A stretch of DNA of 64,000 nucleotides from positions 1,899,736 to 1,963,735 of the forward strand of contig JAJEKV010000128.1 of NCBI GenBank assembly GCA_021234155.1, read 5' to 3'. A program made the translations under genes and the position numbers. Each line of letters opens with the position of its first letter. Positions within the stretch are counted from its first letter, which is position 1. Shown in pieces: positions 35,618-47,036 of this stretch. The notes below the pieces were generated by a model. That model was not told the origin of the DNA. It saw only the letters and a program-made list of their open reading frames with translations, and did not search any database. The DNA comes from Isoetes taiwanensis. Lineage: Eukaryota; Streptophyta; Lycopodiopsida; Isoetales; Isoetaceae.

Positions 35618-37193
35618 TCATGATATAAGTGTTTAACTTGGTTCCATAGCTCACTTGCGACCAAGCGGATTTTACGTGTGCTTAGTGCTTTTGAGCTTTT
35701 CCAAAATGATTTTGGATCATTTTGGTATTGGCTGATCAAGGTCTCCTCTTTGCTTTAGTACAAATTGTCTCTTTTTTTGCCTTATGATCCTCCGATATGC
35801 CTTCCTTAGGGCTGTTTTGCTATCATCTGGCAGTCCCTCCATTTCCTTTTTGGCTATTCGGCATGCTTGATCATACCAAGACTTGCATTGTAGCCCCTTT
35901 CAGTGCCTTTGGCTTACATTGCTCGTGGCTTACATTTATGATACCCGGCAACTTCTTATTCATGTCATCCCCGTGCCATCCCAAGTGCTTTGGCCAATTT
36001 TGTCTTCTATATACATCCTATATGTGGCAGCCATACTTGGCCTAAGCATGCTCAATTTTGGATGATCTACATGCTCCATTGCAAGAGGTTTTAACCGGCA
36101 TTCATGTAAAGAGAATCGATTGGTACATGATTGGATTCAAGGCATTAAATTTCTTATATCAAAATCTGAAATCAGCTCCAAATCATCTCGTGAGATGATC
36201 AAATAGTCTACCACACTTCTTGCTCTGCGGGTACATGGCCAGGGGCTGCGGAATTTCCTGATTCCATTGCATATCAAAAGCTCAGCATTAGTGCATAGAT
36301 TTAGCAGCTGGCGACCAGACCTAGTTATGAGCTGATCCTGGAGCATCTATTCAAAAGCCTTGCTTGGTCATCTCCTCTTCCTCCATGGTCTCAAACCGAG
36401 AGGATCATCTTCCCAAATATGGATACTAGCTTGCTTGTTTCGGTTCTTCCATTGAAGTCTCCTGTCAAGATTACATCCCTTGCATTTGAAACCTCAAAAT
36501 ATCTTGTTCCAATTCAAAAAGATATCATCCCCCTCGTGGCTCCATCCGAATAAGCCTTTTTATGACGTGGTGCAAAATAGCATGCGACTAAAAATATCAT
36601 ACCGGATGGGCGAAGTTATCAGATCCATACATATTGATTGTTTATGTCCTTTTACATGCGACCACTAAGTCAGTATTGATCTCTAATGTAACAAGCCACT
36701 CCACCATTTCCAATATCATTTCTCGTGTGCCTTTTTATTCTTCACGGATGTCACCAAAGTGTGAATCCATCAATGTCGGCAAAGCATAGAGGTCATGTTC
36801 TTTTGTTTCTAAAAAGCATATTATGTCAATGTTTTCCAATTAGATCCTCGCATACTCGGGATTTTTTGTCTCTCGATCAATTTATTTATATTCCAAACCA
36901 TTATCGAAAGTGCCTCCCATCTTTCCTATTCCTCAATGATCACCTTGCCTTTGACCCATTTTGCTTTTTTTGATTGTTTTGTCCGGCTTCCTTTATACTT
37001 AGCAATTTCTACTTTCTTTTACGCTAGCTGCTCTTTGGTTAGATCCTCATTGATCCAAATAAATTTTCCCTTCAATGTATATGTATTTTTCAAGCACCAA
37101 GAATCGATCATCCCATTTTGCAAACTTGACAATCATGTGTCTAGTTCACAGTATCTCTTTTCCCTACAGGAATGCATCGTGAGATGTCTACCT

Positions 37194-37194
<1 letters not shown>

Positions 37195-37282
<88 letters not shown>
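37195..37282. repeat. (GA)n microsatellite between LINE copies a and b
   Basis: Nearly pure GA. It joins the 5' limit of copy a to the 3' end of copy b ('gaaatgaaatgaaatgttta'). Confidence 0.95.
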
Positions 37283-37285
<3 letters not shown>

Positions 37286-37970
37286 GAAATGAAATGTTTA
37301 TTGATACGCCCGTGAGACCATCGGGTATAGAAGGCGTTCAAAAATACATAATTTGCATCGTAAATTAGTTCATCTAGAATGTCCTCTGGTAGGAACATAC
37401 TAGCTCTCTCCTCACGGATAATTTTCATCTATTGTTGTCATCAACTTCAATTTTCTGAATACTCATCTCTCTTATCCGCAATATCTCAGCGAGAAATTTC
37501 CCAACTAAAGCTGCGGGAAGCTCAAAAAAGCGTATCAAATCCCCAACCAAAATACCATTCTTTCCATCTACAACACTCGTAAAATTTGGACAATGCAGGA
37601 TTACATGCTCCTCATCTTCAATTGCATTTGTTCAAGAACTTTACACAACCTGACTCATGGGGACATTACCCCAACACCCAACTTCAACTCCAAGATGGTG
37701 GGAGCTGAGCCTCATTCTACTAATCACATGCCTAAGTTTCACGGAAATCCCTTCTTTGAGGTAAGAAGCTCCTTGTAGGCAGGGTTCATTACTCGCTTAT
37801 AATACTCCTTCTTTACTTAGGAACACTCCACATTTTGTGTGCGACATGTCTCTTTATCCATTCCCTTAGGTTCCTCCTATTCTCCCCAAGATCTCCTATG
37901 TTCATCCCCCATTTTTGAAGCCAAACCATGATATCAACATACCAACCTTTTTCTTGACTTTGCACATGCC

Positions 37971-37972
<2 letters not shown>
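37283..37972 (-). mobile_element. TC-tailed LINE copy b, 0.69 kb 3' fragment
   Basis: 3'-terminal piece of the family: AATAAACATTTCATTTCAT next to the CT tail, a diverged terminal hairpin, and the C-terminal coding region in broken frames. The far end ('cttgactttgcacatgccgt') meets another GA array. It matches copy i (51966-52645) end to end. Confidence 0.8.

Positions 37973-38045
<73 letters not shown>
37973..38045. repeat. (GA)n microsatellite between LINE copies b and c
   Basis: Pure GA dinucleotide repeat. Confidence 0.95.
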
Positions 38046-38048
<3 letters not shown>

Positions 38049-39508
38049 AATGAAATGTTTATTAATCACGTCTGTGAGACCATCAGGTCTAGAAGATGTT
38101 CACACTATACACATTCAAAATTATAAAAAAATATCATCTAATGCATCCTCAAACAAGAGTGCATTAGCCTCTTCCTCCTCATTCTCATCTACACGGTCTT
38201 TGTCATGCAGCTTCTTTAAGCAAATATCTCTATGTTTGAGAACCTCCACAAGAAATCTACCCATCGGATGGGCAGAAACATTAAAGAATTCTAACAATGT
38301 AGTTGAAGAAATCCCAAAATTGCTTCTAATGTTAGCATATGCGTGGCAATGGAGAATCACATGTGGTTCATCCTCTACCTCATCAGCATTACACAGCTTG
38401 CATACTCTTGCTTCCCGTGGTATATTGCTCCATCTTCCTACCTCCACTCCAAGTCTATGAGAACTGAGCCTCATTCTGCTAATGGTGTGCCTCGTTTTCA
38501 TGGGCAGCCCCTCCTTCAAATACAATGCCTCCTGCAAGGTCGGGTTCATCATCTTTCTATAAAATTCTTTTTTCACTTACGGAACACTCCATAACTTATG
38601 TAGAACATGCTCCGAACCCATTCTCTAAGCCTACATCATCCATTCTTGCTAAGCGCATTTATATCCAAACCCCACTTATGCATCCACATTATATATGTCA
38701 AGATACCACCCTTTCTCTTTACTTGCCTCCAATGCTAAGCGTGGTAAAGCGTCGACTTCCATCTCAAATTGCACTTTGCATATATACAACAATGTTCTAA
38801 GCAATGCTTCTACCTCCAAGGAAGCATCCCACACTCGACCAATAACATATCATAAAGCGCGTGCATTTTTGTGCCTAATTACGTATGGAAAAACTTCTTT
38901 GCAGATCTTCTCAACCTTTTTTCCACATCTCCAATGAGAGCTTGAGCCCCCCAAACTTCACATCCATATAGCACAACAGTTGCAACATTTTTTTTTTATC
39001 TTTGAAATTCCATATTTCAGCATTATTACACCTTCTCGCAATGCAAACAATGTTTTTTCAAGCCACCACTAACTTCATTTGCTCTCTTGCTGATTCGGTG
39101 AAAGCTTTTATCAACAATCAGCCCAAGATATTTATACACACTTGCAATTTCTATAGTTTCCCTTTTATAGTACCATGCAAAAGTGATCCACTTTATTGGC
39201 CCCAAATATGATGATTTCGTTTTATTCATATTCATTACCATACCTTTTGCATCACAAAATTTCACCAAAGGCATCTAAGTGTCTACGCATTCCTTCAACA
39301 TTTTCTGGATAATATCACAATATAAATGCGCATATAACAAGAGTAATATAACAAATCCACTCAGAGGCGCACCTTCTCCACCAATTCTAGCTATCCATTC
39401 CTCTAACTTCGTCTATAAATAGACCAAATAAAGTCGGAGACAATGGGCAACAACTTTACTCCAATATTGCTATCCACTAAGCTCCCAACATTTTTCAAAA
39501 AAAAAAAA

Positions 39509-39509
<1 letters not shown>
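38046..39509 (-). mobile_element. TC-tailed LINE copy c, 5'-truncated
   Basis: 3' end has AATAAACATTTCATTTCAT and the hairpin AGACC-TGAT-GGTCT (38077-38090, in LINE sense). A C-terminal frame of 151 residues (38576-38121) has REARVCKLCNADEVEDEPHV, completing C-x2-C...H-x4-C with ILHC. The RT tail (39274-39026) has MNKTKSSYLG and YKYLGLIVDKS. Truncated within the RT at the next GA array, where an A13 run precedes it. Confidence 0.8.

Positions 39510-39599
<90 letters not shown>
39510..39599. repeat. (GA)n microsatellite between LINE copies c and d
   Basis: Pure GA dinucleotide repeat preceded by an A-run. Confidence 0.95.
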
Positions 39600-39601
<2 letters not shown>

Positions 39602-40319
39602 GAGGTGAGGTGTTTTTTATGTCTTGTTGAGGCCTAACAGGCCTATAAGAGAAAAGAAAGTAATGTAACATCATAAGTTTCCACCCGGCATCATCGGTGG
39701 AGGTACTACTCTCACTCTCCAAATGCATTATCACTAAAATAATCACTATGATTTTTCACTCTCTTGGAGTGTCTCTCTCAATGCTCAATCACATCAGATA
39801 CAAAATAACATATTTTCTTAGTGGGGAGCTCAAACAACTCTACCAAGGATGATGCATATATGTCATACTTACTCTCGATACCCTCATAAAAAATGAACAC
39901 CATAGCGGTCTTGTGACACTCATCTTCTATGTGCCCTCCATCACATAGTTCACATGTGTGTTCCTCCATAGGTATCCCATACCCACCTTCCCGTTTCTAT
40001 CTTCAAGTAATGTGAGCTCAACCTTAAAAGCGTGCCAACCCATGGCGGAAGTGCAAAAGATATCCCATCCAGATAGATATTTAGCTTCAGGTGGAGCTGT
40101 GGATTGATAGATGTGCGGTAGAAGAACATCTTAGTCTCAGGTGTTCTCCATAGTTTTTCGTGCATGCACTGCGTCACCAGCTTACGCATATCCTCTTTAT
40201 TGCCCACTAAATCTTCCATTTTAAGATTCCATTTTTCAGCCACATCTACGCATCATGATAGCACCCTTTCTCCTTTGGCGGCACTCATTGCTATATATCG
40301 ACAGCGATCATCTTCCAAG
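39600..40319 (-). mobile_element. TC-tailed LINE copy d, 0.72 kb 3' fragment
   Basis: Variant 3' end with hairpin AGGCC-TGTTA-GGCCT (39630-39644). The C-terminal frame at 39969-39778 has MEEHTCELCDGGHIEDECH. Its 5' limit is within about 30 bp of the limits of copies b and i. A purine array follows. Confidence 0.75.
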
Positions 40320-40346
40320 CGGGGGAGGGAGGGAGGGAGAGAGAGA
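40320..40346. repeat. Short (GGGA)n/(GA)n tract between LINE copies d and e
   Basis: gggagggagggaga... then gagagagatgaaaatg, i.e. the 3' tail of copy e. Confidence 0.9.
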
Positions 40347-40545
40347 TGAAAATGAAATGAAATGTTTTATAGATCACGTCTATGAGACCATCAGTACGAT
40401 ATACAAGTCAATTTTTGCATGTAATTAGAACTCTATAGGTACCCTCAATCGGGGCATTATTAGTCTCACTACTCTCTTTCTCCATATAATTCTAGTAGGT
40501 GTTTATAGTTTCTTATTGACACGTCTCTTACCTTCATCACCTCTA

Positions 40546-40743
40546 TCAAGTAGTCAGCGATAGTTGCAGCTTGCTTGACGCCAAAGAAATCATATAAAGA
40601 GATCCGGTAGGAATACCCATCCGTCTCCTTAAATTTTTCATATGCGGGGACCGGTGAAGAATAAGGTGTGCCTCATCCTCAAGAACATCAGCTCCACATG
40701 TTTTTACAGTGCGTAAGTTTCGGGGAGATTCCCCATCTACCAA
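40546..40743 (-). pseudogene. LINE copy e, C-terminal CCHC region
   Basis: Reads LRTVKTCGADVLEDEAHLIL followed by H in place of the expected C. One frameshift or substitution has therefore damaged the CCHC motif that is intact in copy c. Confidence 0.65.
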
Positions 40744-41362
40744 CCTCCACTCCCAAGTGATGTGAACTTAATCTTAGTGCACGCACAATAAATGTCTTTT
40801 AAAGCAAGACAACTTACCCAAGAGATGCGATGCTTCTCAAGTCTTTGGATTAATTTTTTTTTTTTTTGTAAAATGCCATTTTCGTTATTGCTGCGTTATG
40901 CCAAGATTTTTTCTCTAATATGCGTAGACCCATTCCGTAGCTCATCCTCCTCGATGGCATATCTCGTAGTACCATTCCCCACTTACCCAACCATTTACTC
41001 ACCTCATTATACCATCCCTTAAGACTACTCTCAGATCATTGGTAAGCCTCGGTAGCCTACCGGCATCCATGTCATGGACCTTTTGCACATATTTGAGCGC
41101 CGGAAATAATGCTTCACTTCTAACATCTCCATCCCCTTGCCAATATCATATGATACTGGGTTTGCATTTTAACCCCTAGTTCGAGGAAGAAATTTCTTTT
41201 TGAATTTTCTCAACTCTTTTCCACATTTCTTGGGAGAGCCGGCCCCCCAAACCTCACATCCGCACAAACACAACCGGGTGTCCGACCAAAGGTTTGATAT
41301 AATATTTTTCTTCAGTTTGGTCTACAATCTCTTTTTGCATTTTCACGATTATGTATAGTGCC

Positions 41363-42747
41363 TTAATCCCAAAGATCAAGACATTTGCCTAACCCGCCTT
41401 TGTTCCACCCATAATTGTGGTCCACTATAAGCCCTAAATATTTGTATGTGTCTGCTATTTCCACCTCTTCTCCCTTATATTGGAAGTGGAAGTTATGAAC
41501 TCTTTTTCCAAAAATGAGAATTTTAGTCTTATTCAAATTCACCTGCATTTTAGTAGCGTCACAGAAATTGGCTAATGCCTCCAAGTGTCTCTGCATATTG
41601 TGGTGATTCCGAGCAAGGATAACAATATCATCTGCATATAAGAGTAGAATAAGCAAGTATCCTGCAATTGTAGTCCCCCCTCCACTATGTCTCTGCATCC
41701 ACATCTCTAATTGGTCTATATATATCCCAAACAATGTAGGGGATAAAAGGGCATCCTTGCTTTACCCCAATATTACTAATTATCTCTGCTTTACAGGATT
41801 TGTTTAGCGGGAAAGATAGACTTACCAACACTTTCTCATATAGTACTGATACTGCGTTTCTGAGCTCATGTGGCACCCCTATGTGATCCATGTATTCCCA
41901 AATGTTCCTTCTTCTTAGCATATCGAAAGCTTTAGTAAGATCCACAAAGCAAGCAAAGAGCGGCTTTTTAGTTTTCTTCACAGCATCTGCCACCGCTCTC
42001 ATAGTGATTAAATGGTCTAGTGTAGACCTGTTAGGTCTAAAACCTGCTTGTCCCGATGCTCTGACATTGTGCATCTCCCCAATCACTTAACTTTATCTCT
42101 ATAAGCTTGGCAAATAATTTTGAAAACAAACTGCTTACCATGATCATTCTATAGTTGCTTGGGTCGCTAACGTCGCCTGCTTTATGGATTGGTACCACTC
42201 TATTGACTTGCCATGTGCGTGCGAAGCCTTCAACCAACGCTCTATTCATCATTTTCGTGATGACACTGGTTACAGCTGCACCAGCCCATTTTATCATTTC
42301 TGCCATCAACCCAAGTGCATCAGCTGCCTTGCCACGTGAAAGTGATTTCAGCCCTTCAAATATATCTGCTTCTGAAAAAGTGAGATTATCCTCATGCAAT
42401 CCCGCTACGTGATATAGTTTATGCAATTGTTGTAATAAACTATCCACATCTAAGAGACTAGTCTGCTGTTTTCTGGCCTTCAACCGTGTCCAGAATTTTT
42501 TTGGCTGTGATAGCAGTTCACTTACCAATGTTTCCTGTTTGGTTTGGTAGTATGCTCGTTTTTTCCTTCTCACTAGTTGTCGATATTCCTTCTGGACCTT
42601 GCCTTTATCTTCTTGTGTCGCGGTCTTAAATTCCAACCTCTTACTTTTACATTCCGTGTCATACCACCCATTACATGGCAATCCTTTCAATGCACGTTGG
42701 GGTATGAAGCATTTCTGAGCCACCTCAAGTAACATAGAGGTAAGCAT
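41363..42747 (-). pseudogene. LINE copy e, reverse transcriptase
   Basis: Three consecutive frames cover the RT. The N-terminal stretch (42747-42080) has KRLEFKTATQEDKGKVQKEY, EAD...GLKSLSRGKAADALG and WQVNRVVPIHKAGD. The core (42086-41690) has GQAGFRPNRSTLDHLITM, LFACFVDLTKAFDMLRRRN and IGVKQGCP. The catalytic block (41734-41400) has LLLYADDIVILARN, MQVNLNKTKILIFGK and YKYLGLIVD. The YADD catalytic motif is intact. Two small frameshifts separate the pieces. Confidence 0.85.
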
Positions 42748-42779
42748 CGTGTCCAGTTCTACTAAGTTCTCTGGCCATG

Positions 42780-43030
42780 TAAGCTATATGTTTGATGTTG
42801 CTACGAATGTAGCATGCTATTCCTCCAAAGCCTTTCCTCCTCCAGTTTTTCTTATGCCATACTGAATGCATTAAGGTAAATCCGTGGATTTCTGGTAAAC
42901 TATATTCTTCATGCTCGTGTGTCTCAAGTAAAAATACAACGTCCCAAGATTTGAGAACATCGTTGAGAAAAAAAACCTCTTCTACTTTCCCATTGATGTT
43001 CCACGCGCATAGCCTGATGGTCTTTATTCC
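42780..43030 (-). pseudogene. LINE copy e, APE-type endonuclease N-terminal half
   Basis: Clean minus-strand frame: IKTIRLCAWNINGKVEEVFF, then WDVVFLLETHEHEEYSLPEI, then GFGGIACYIRSNIKHI. WNINGK holds the motif-I Asn and ETHE the catalytic Glu of exonuclease-endonuclease-phosphatase enzymes. The frame runs directly into RT-linker sequence near 42770. The D-x-N, motif and SDH-like parts of the C-terminal half are therefore missing. Confidence 0.8.
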
Positions 43031-43079
43031 CTATTCGGTAATAATCGCTTTCCCATTTCTTAGGAAAGCTTTCTTGCCA

Positions 43080-43800
43080 CTTTGTTTGGCTTCCTTTACT
43101 TTCTACATTTCTTCTTTCCTTTGAGCGAGCTGCGCAAAGGTAAGATCATCGTTTATCCAGATATTTTTGCCCTTTAAAGCTGTATGTTGATGCATCACTC
43201 TCATTTTTATTTCTTCATTTACAAGTTTAACAAATCACGTTTATGACTGCTTATTATGCCTTCCTCATCGGGTTGCAAATGGTGCCTAAGAAATTCTCCA
43301 ACTTCCTCTTTAGTGTTTTCATCCTCTTTCTCAGGTAAGCCTGCAATTCTGATATTCAAGGCCCGCTTCCCCTGTTCCTGCTTTCCGCAGATTATCCACT
43401 CTGTCATTTAATTTATTAACTACATCATGTAAAACTTTCATGGTCATCTACTCCCTGATATGTGGCAGCAGGTATTTCTTTCAAGTTTGTTATCTTTTGC
43501 ATAAGAGAGAGGTTTTCTTGCTTCAATACATGAATGGAATCGGCAATTACCTTGCGGGGAGTTCAATACTTTTGCCTCTTTTGCGCTAGACTTCCTTTCT
43601 TGTCCGCTCCATCATTTCCAGAATTGAGATCTGAGACATCTCATTCAACATCCGGGCATAAAACTGATTGCATCCCCTCCAAAATAGCCCCAACCTCTCA
43701 CTAGCTGAAGAAGTGGATTGCTCTCGAAATCCCTGTAGCAGCCTGGACTGTCGGATCATAGCTGCCGAAATCCCTGTTAGCACATTCTCGCCTGTACTTC
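43080..43800 (-). pseudogene. LINE copy e, ORF1-like nucleic-acid-binding protein
   Basis: QEQGKRALNIRIAGLPEKED then VGEFLRHHLQ (43390-43270) resembles the RNA-recognition fold of L1/Tx1-type ORF1 proteins. HTALKGKNIWINDDLTFAQL (about 43190-43130) resembles its C-terminal domain. A further piece at 43783-43586 may be the N-terminal part. The same C-terminal motif occurs in copies a (about 37060) and h (about 50890). Confidence 0.65.
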
Positions 43801-44017
43801 CTCATCCGGACGGCCGATGTATCAATGCGGGATCAGAGGCGACCCAAGCTCATGGTCTTTTGCAACCATTACCTTTTCCACTTTTTTAAGCTTTTTTTTT
43901 ATCCTTTCGGATGTCGGAATCCACATCCTTCATCATCACTGTAAAAGACCAGAGCACGATGAAGACATAGCCACGTCCCCCTTCTTTGCCCTTGTCTTGT
44001 CGCCATCGCCCCTCGTG

Positions 44018-44026
44018 GAGAGAGAA
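44018..44026. repeat. Residual GA tract between LINE copies e and f
   Basis: Only 'gagagaga' remains between the 5' limit of copy e and the 3' end of copy f ('ttgaaatgaaatgtttaatt'). Confidence 0.7.
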
Positions 44027-45535
<1,509 letters not shown>

Positions 45536-46410
45536 GGAAATAGTTGACAACCTTTCCTAATCCTCATGCTTCCCGCGAAAATCAAAGCCTTTATTTGCTT
45601 TGATTCTTGCACAAATAAAAGAACATGTTTCTGATCTATTCAACATAAAAAATCCAGGATCTGAGTCTACAGAATCAGCTCTCTAACAGCCTGGGAACTT
45701 ACCCTATCTCAAAATTTCGACCTGCAAGAAAATGGGTATGCCAGATTCATCTACCCCTTTGTCTATTGTTTTCATAATTGCCTGATTTTTGGATGTAGGG
45801 CAGATTTTTCATAGTTATCTGATTTCATAGTTGCGTAAGGCAGAGCAGGAAATCCCCTTTCTTTGATCAATAACATGGAAGGCTGCCTGAGGAAGACGTG
45901 ACTTTAAATACAAAATAAGGATTGAACGGCATTTCCATTTCATTTCCATGGCTTCTGCAGTAACTAGCAAAGCCCCAAATGTATAGCTTGTGCCATAGAA
46001 AGGAACAGTACCGGAACAGGGCATAACTCCGAAATACTAGGGAACATTGTTGGAATTGCATGCTCGCCATAGCTTCGTCAGGCCATAACTATTGGGGGTT
46101 TCTTTGAGTATCAGACTTTAAGGCTTCAAGGCTGCAAGTCGTGGAAACGGCTTCGAGGCCTCAGCTCTTAAGCAAGTAGACTGAAATAAAGCTCTTAATT
46201 AAGTAGACTGCGCGAGACCAAAGACTATTGCCAGATCTTTGAAGGTAGTCCCCTGTTGCCCTGTTGTTATTTTTTCCCTGTGCTATGCTGCATACTTTTG
46301 CAGGCCACTGTTGCCCGCAGATATCGTCCACCAATAACAAATGCTAACTAGGGGGGGTTAACATCCGAGAGATAATTATCTCTCACGACGGCGAGAGATA
46401 AAAAATTTGC
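45536..46410. repeat. Dispersed repeat S, copy 2
   Basis: Partner of 30552-31412. The terminal palindrome AGAGATAATTATCTCT is at 46368-46383. Many differences between the copies are 1-2 base shifts around CAG/CTG words. Confidence 0.75.
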
Positions 46411-46420
46411 ATGCATGTGG

Positions 46421-46440
46421 GAAGAAAGAAAGAAAGAAAG
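46421..46440. repeat. (GAAA)n tract, tail of LINE copy g
   Basis: gaagaaagaaagaaagaaag directly before the LINE 3' end. On the LINE strand this is a (CTTT)n tail instead of (CT)n. Confidence 0.9.
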
Positions 46441-46915
46441 TGTATTTATGTCTATGGGAGGCCTAAAAAGACCTATTAGACAATCCTCTTTTAAACATCT
46501 TCATAAAATAGTAGATGAGTTTCCGAGTCCTCATCTAGCTCATCACTCTCACTCAAAATATCTGAGTTATCAATATTAACAACAGTTTGGGATTCCAAAC
46601 AAGCATCTCTATGACGTAGAAGTTCTATCACATAACTTCCTAATATATCCCCCTCCAGTGTGAAAAGAGTTGGGAGATCTACATGATTAATCCCATATTT
46701 ATCTCTTAAGCAAGATAGGCCATACATCAATAATCACGTGGTCCTCATCTTCAACCCGGCTTGTGCTGAGAGCTTCACGGTATCTTTGGTCCCTCGGTAG
46801 AATATGCCCCCATCTCCCCACCTCTATACCCAAGTGATGTAATTTGGTGAGGCGAATCCTGCAAATATTGTGCCTCTTTTGTATTGAAATGTTTTCCCCA
46901 GAAATGCATAGCTCG
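46441..46915 (-). mobile_element. LINE copy g, 3' fragment with CTTT tail
   Basis: Same family as copy a. The hairpin AGGTC-TTTTT-AGGCCT uses a G-U pair (46459-46474). The C-terminal region reads SRVEDEDHVI (about 46760) and VELLRH-like IELLRHRDACLES. Followed by an orphan MULE-type motif. Confidence 0.7.
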
Positions 46916-46974
46916 AGAAAAAAAATCCCACATAAAAATTGTCCTGATTTTTCCTATAATTGCCGATTTTTGCG

Positions 46975-47036
46975 TAGTCCCTCCTCCGGGATCACGCCTC
47001 TTGGTCCTGTCCTCTGGGATCACACCTCTAGGATCC
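46975..47036. repeat. Orphan copy of the MULE GATCCC motif
   Basis: tccctcctccgggatcac, then ctctgggatcacacc and aggatcccc. The same motif fills the Mutator-like element 28 kb away. No terminal repeat is visible here, so it is a relic. Confidence 0.6.

Larger units (their letters stand above)
31535..37194 (-). mobile_element. TC-tailed LINE copy a, split by a Helitron-like insertion
   Basis: Minus-strand LINE. 3' end at 31535 joins (CT)n. The C-terminal region (31904-31677) has IEDEDHVILKCP, part of the CCHC motif. The reverse transcriptase includes LLLYVDDVVLF (about 32800) and RAKMSTLDHLLAL (about 33190). The pre-RT segment reaches 33640 and resumes at 35620 with KSFWKSSKA. The endonuclease C-terminal part reads RSVVDYLIIS (about 36200). 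An ORF1 C-terminal piece, LKGKFIWINEDLTKEQLA, is at about 37090-37030. All frames are broken. The 5' end stops at the next (GA)n. Confidence 0.75.
40347..44017 (-). mobile_element. TC-tailed LINE copy e, most complete copy
   Basis: Order on the minus strand: ORF1 region (43.8-43.1 kb), APE-type endonuclease N-terminal half (43030-42780), RT N-terminal and core region (42747-41363), C-terminal CCHC region (40743-40546), 3' hairpin and tail. It lacks the endonuclease C-terminal half, so it cannot be autonomous. Frames shift several times. The family is distinct from the L1-type LINE at 3-6 kb: it has a C-x2-C...H-x4-C motif and RT motifs GFRPNRSTLDHL and YADDIVIL. Confidence 0.85.

Noticed and set aside
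33683-35628. Very long open frames (up to 454 residues) on both strands
   Set aside because: They follow from purine-only composition, which cannot form stop codons easily; residues are limited to F/L/S/P or K/E/R/G.
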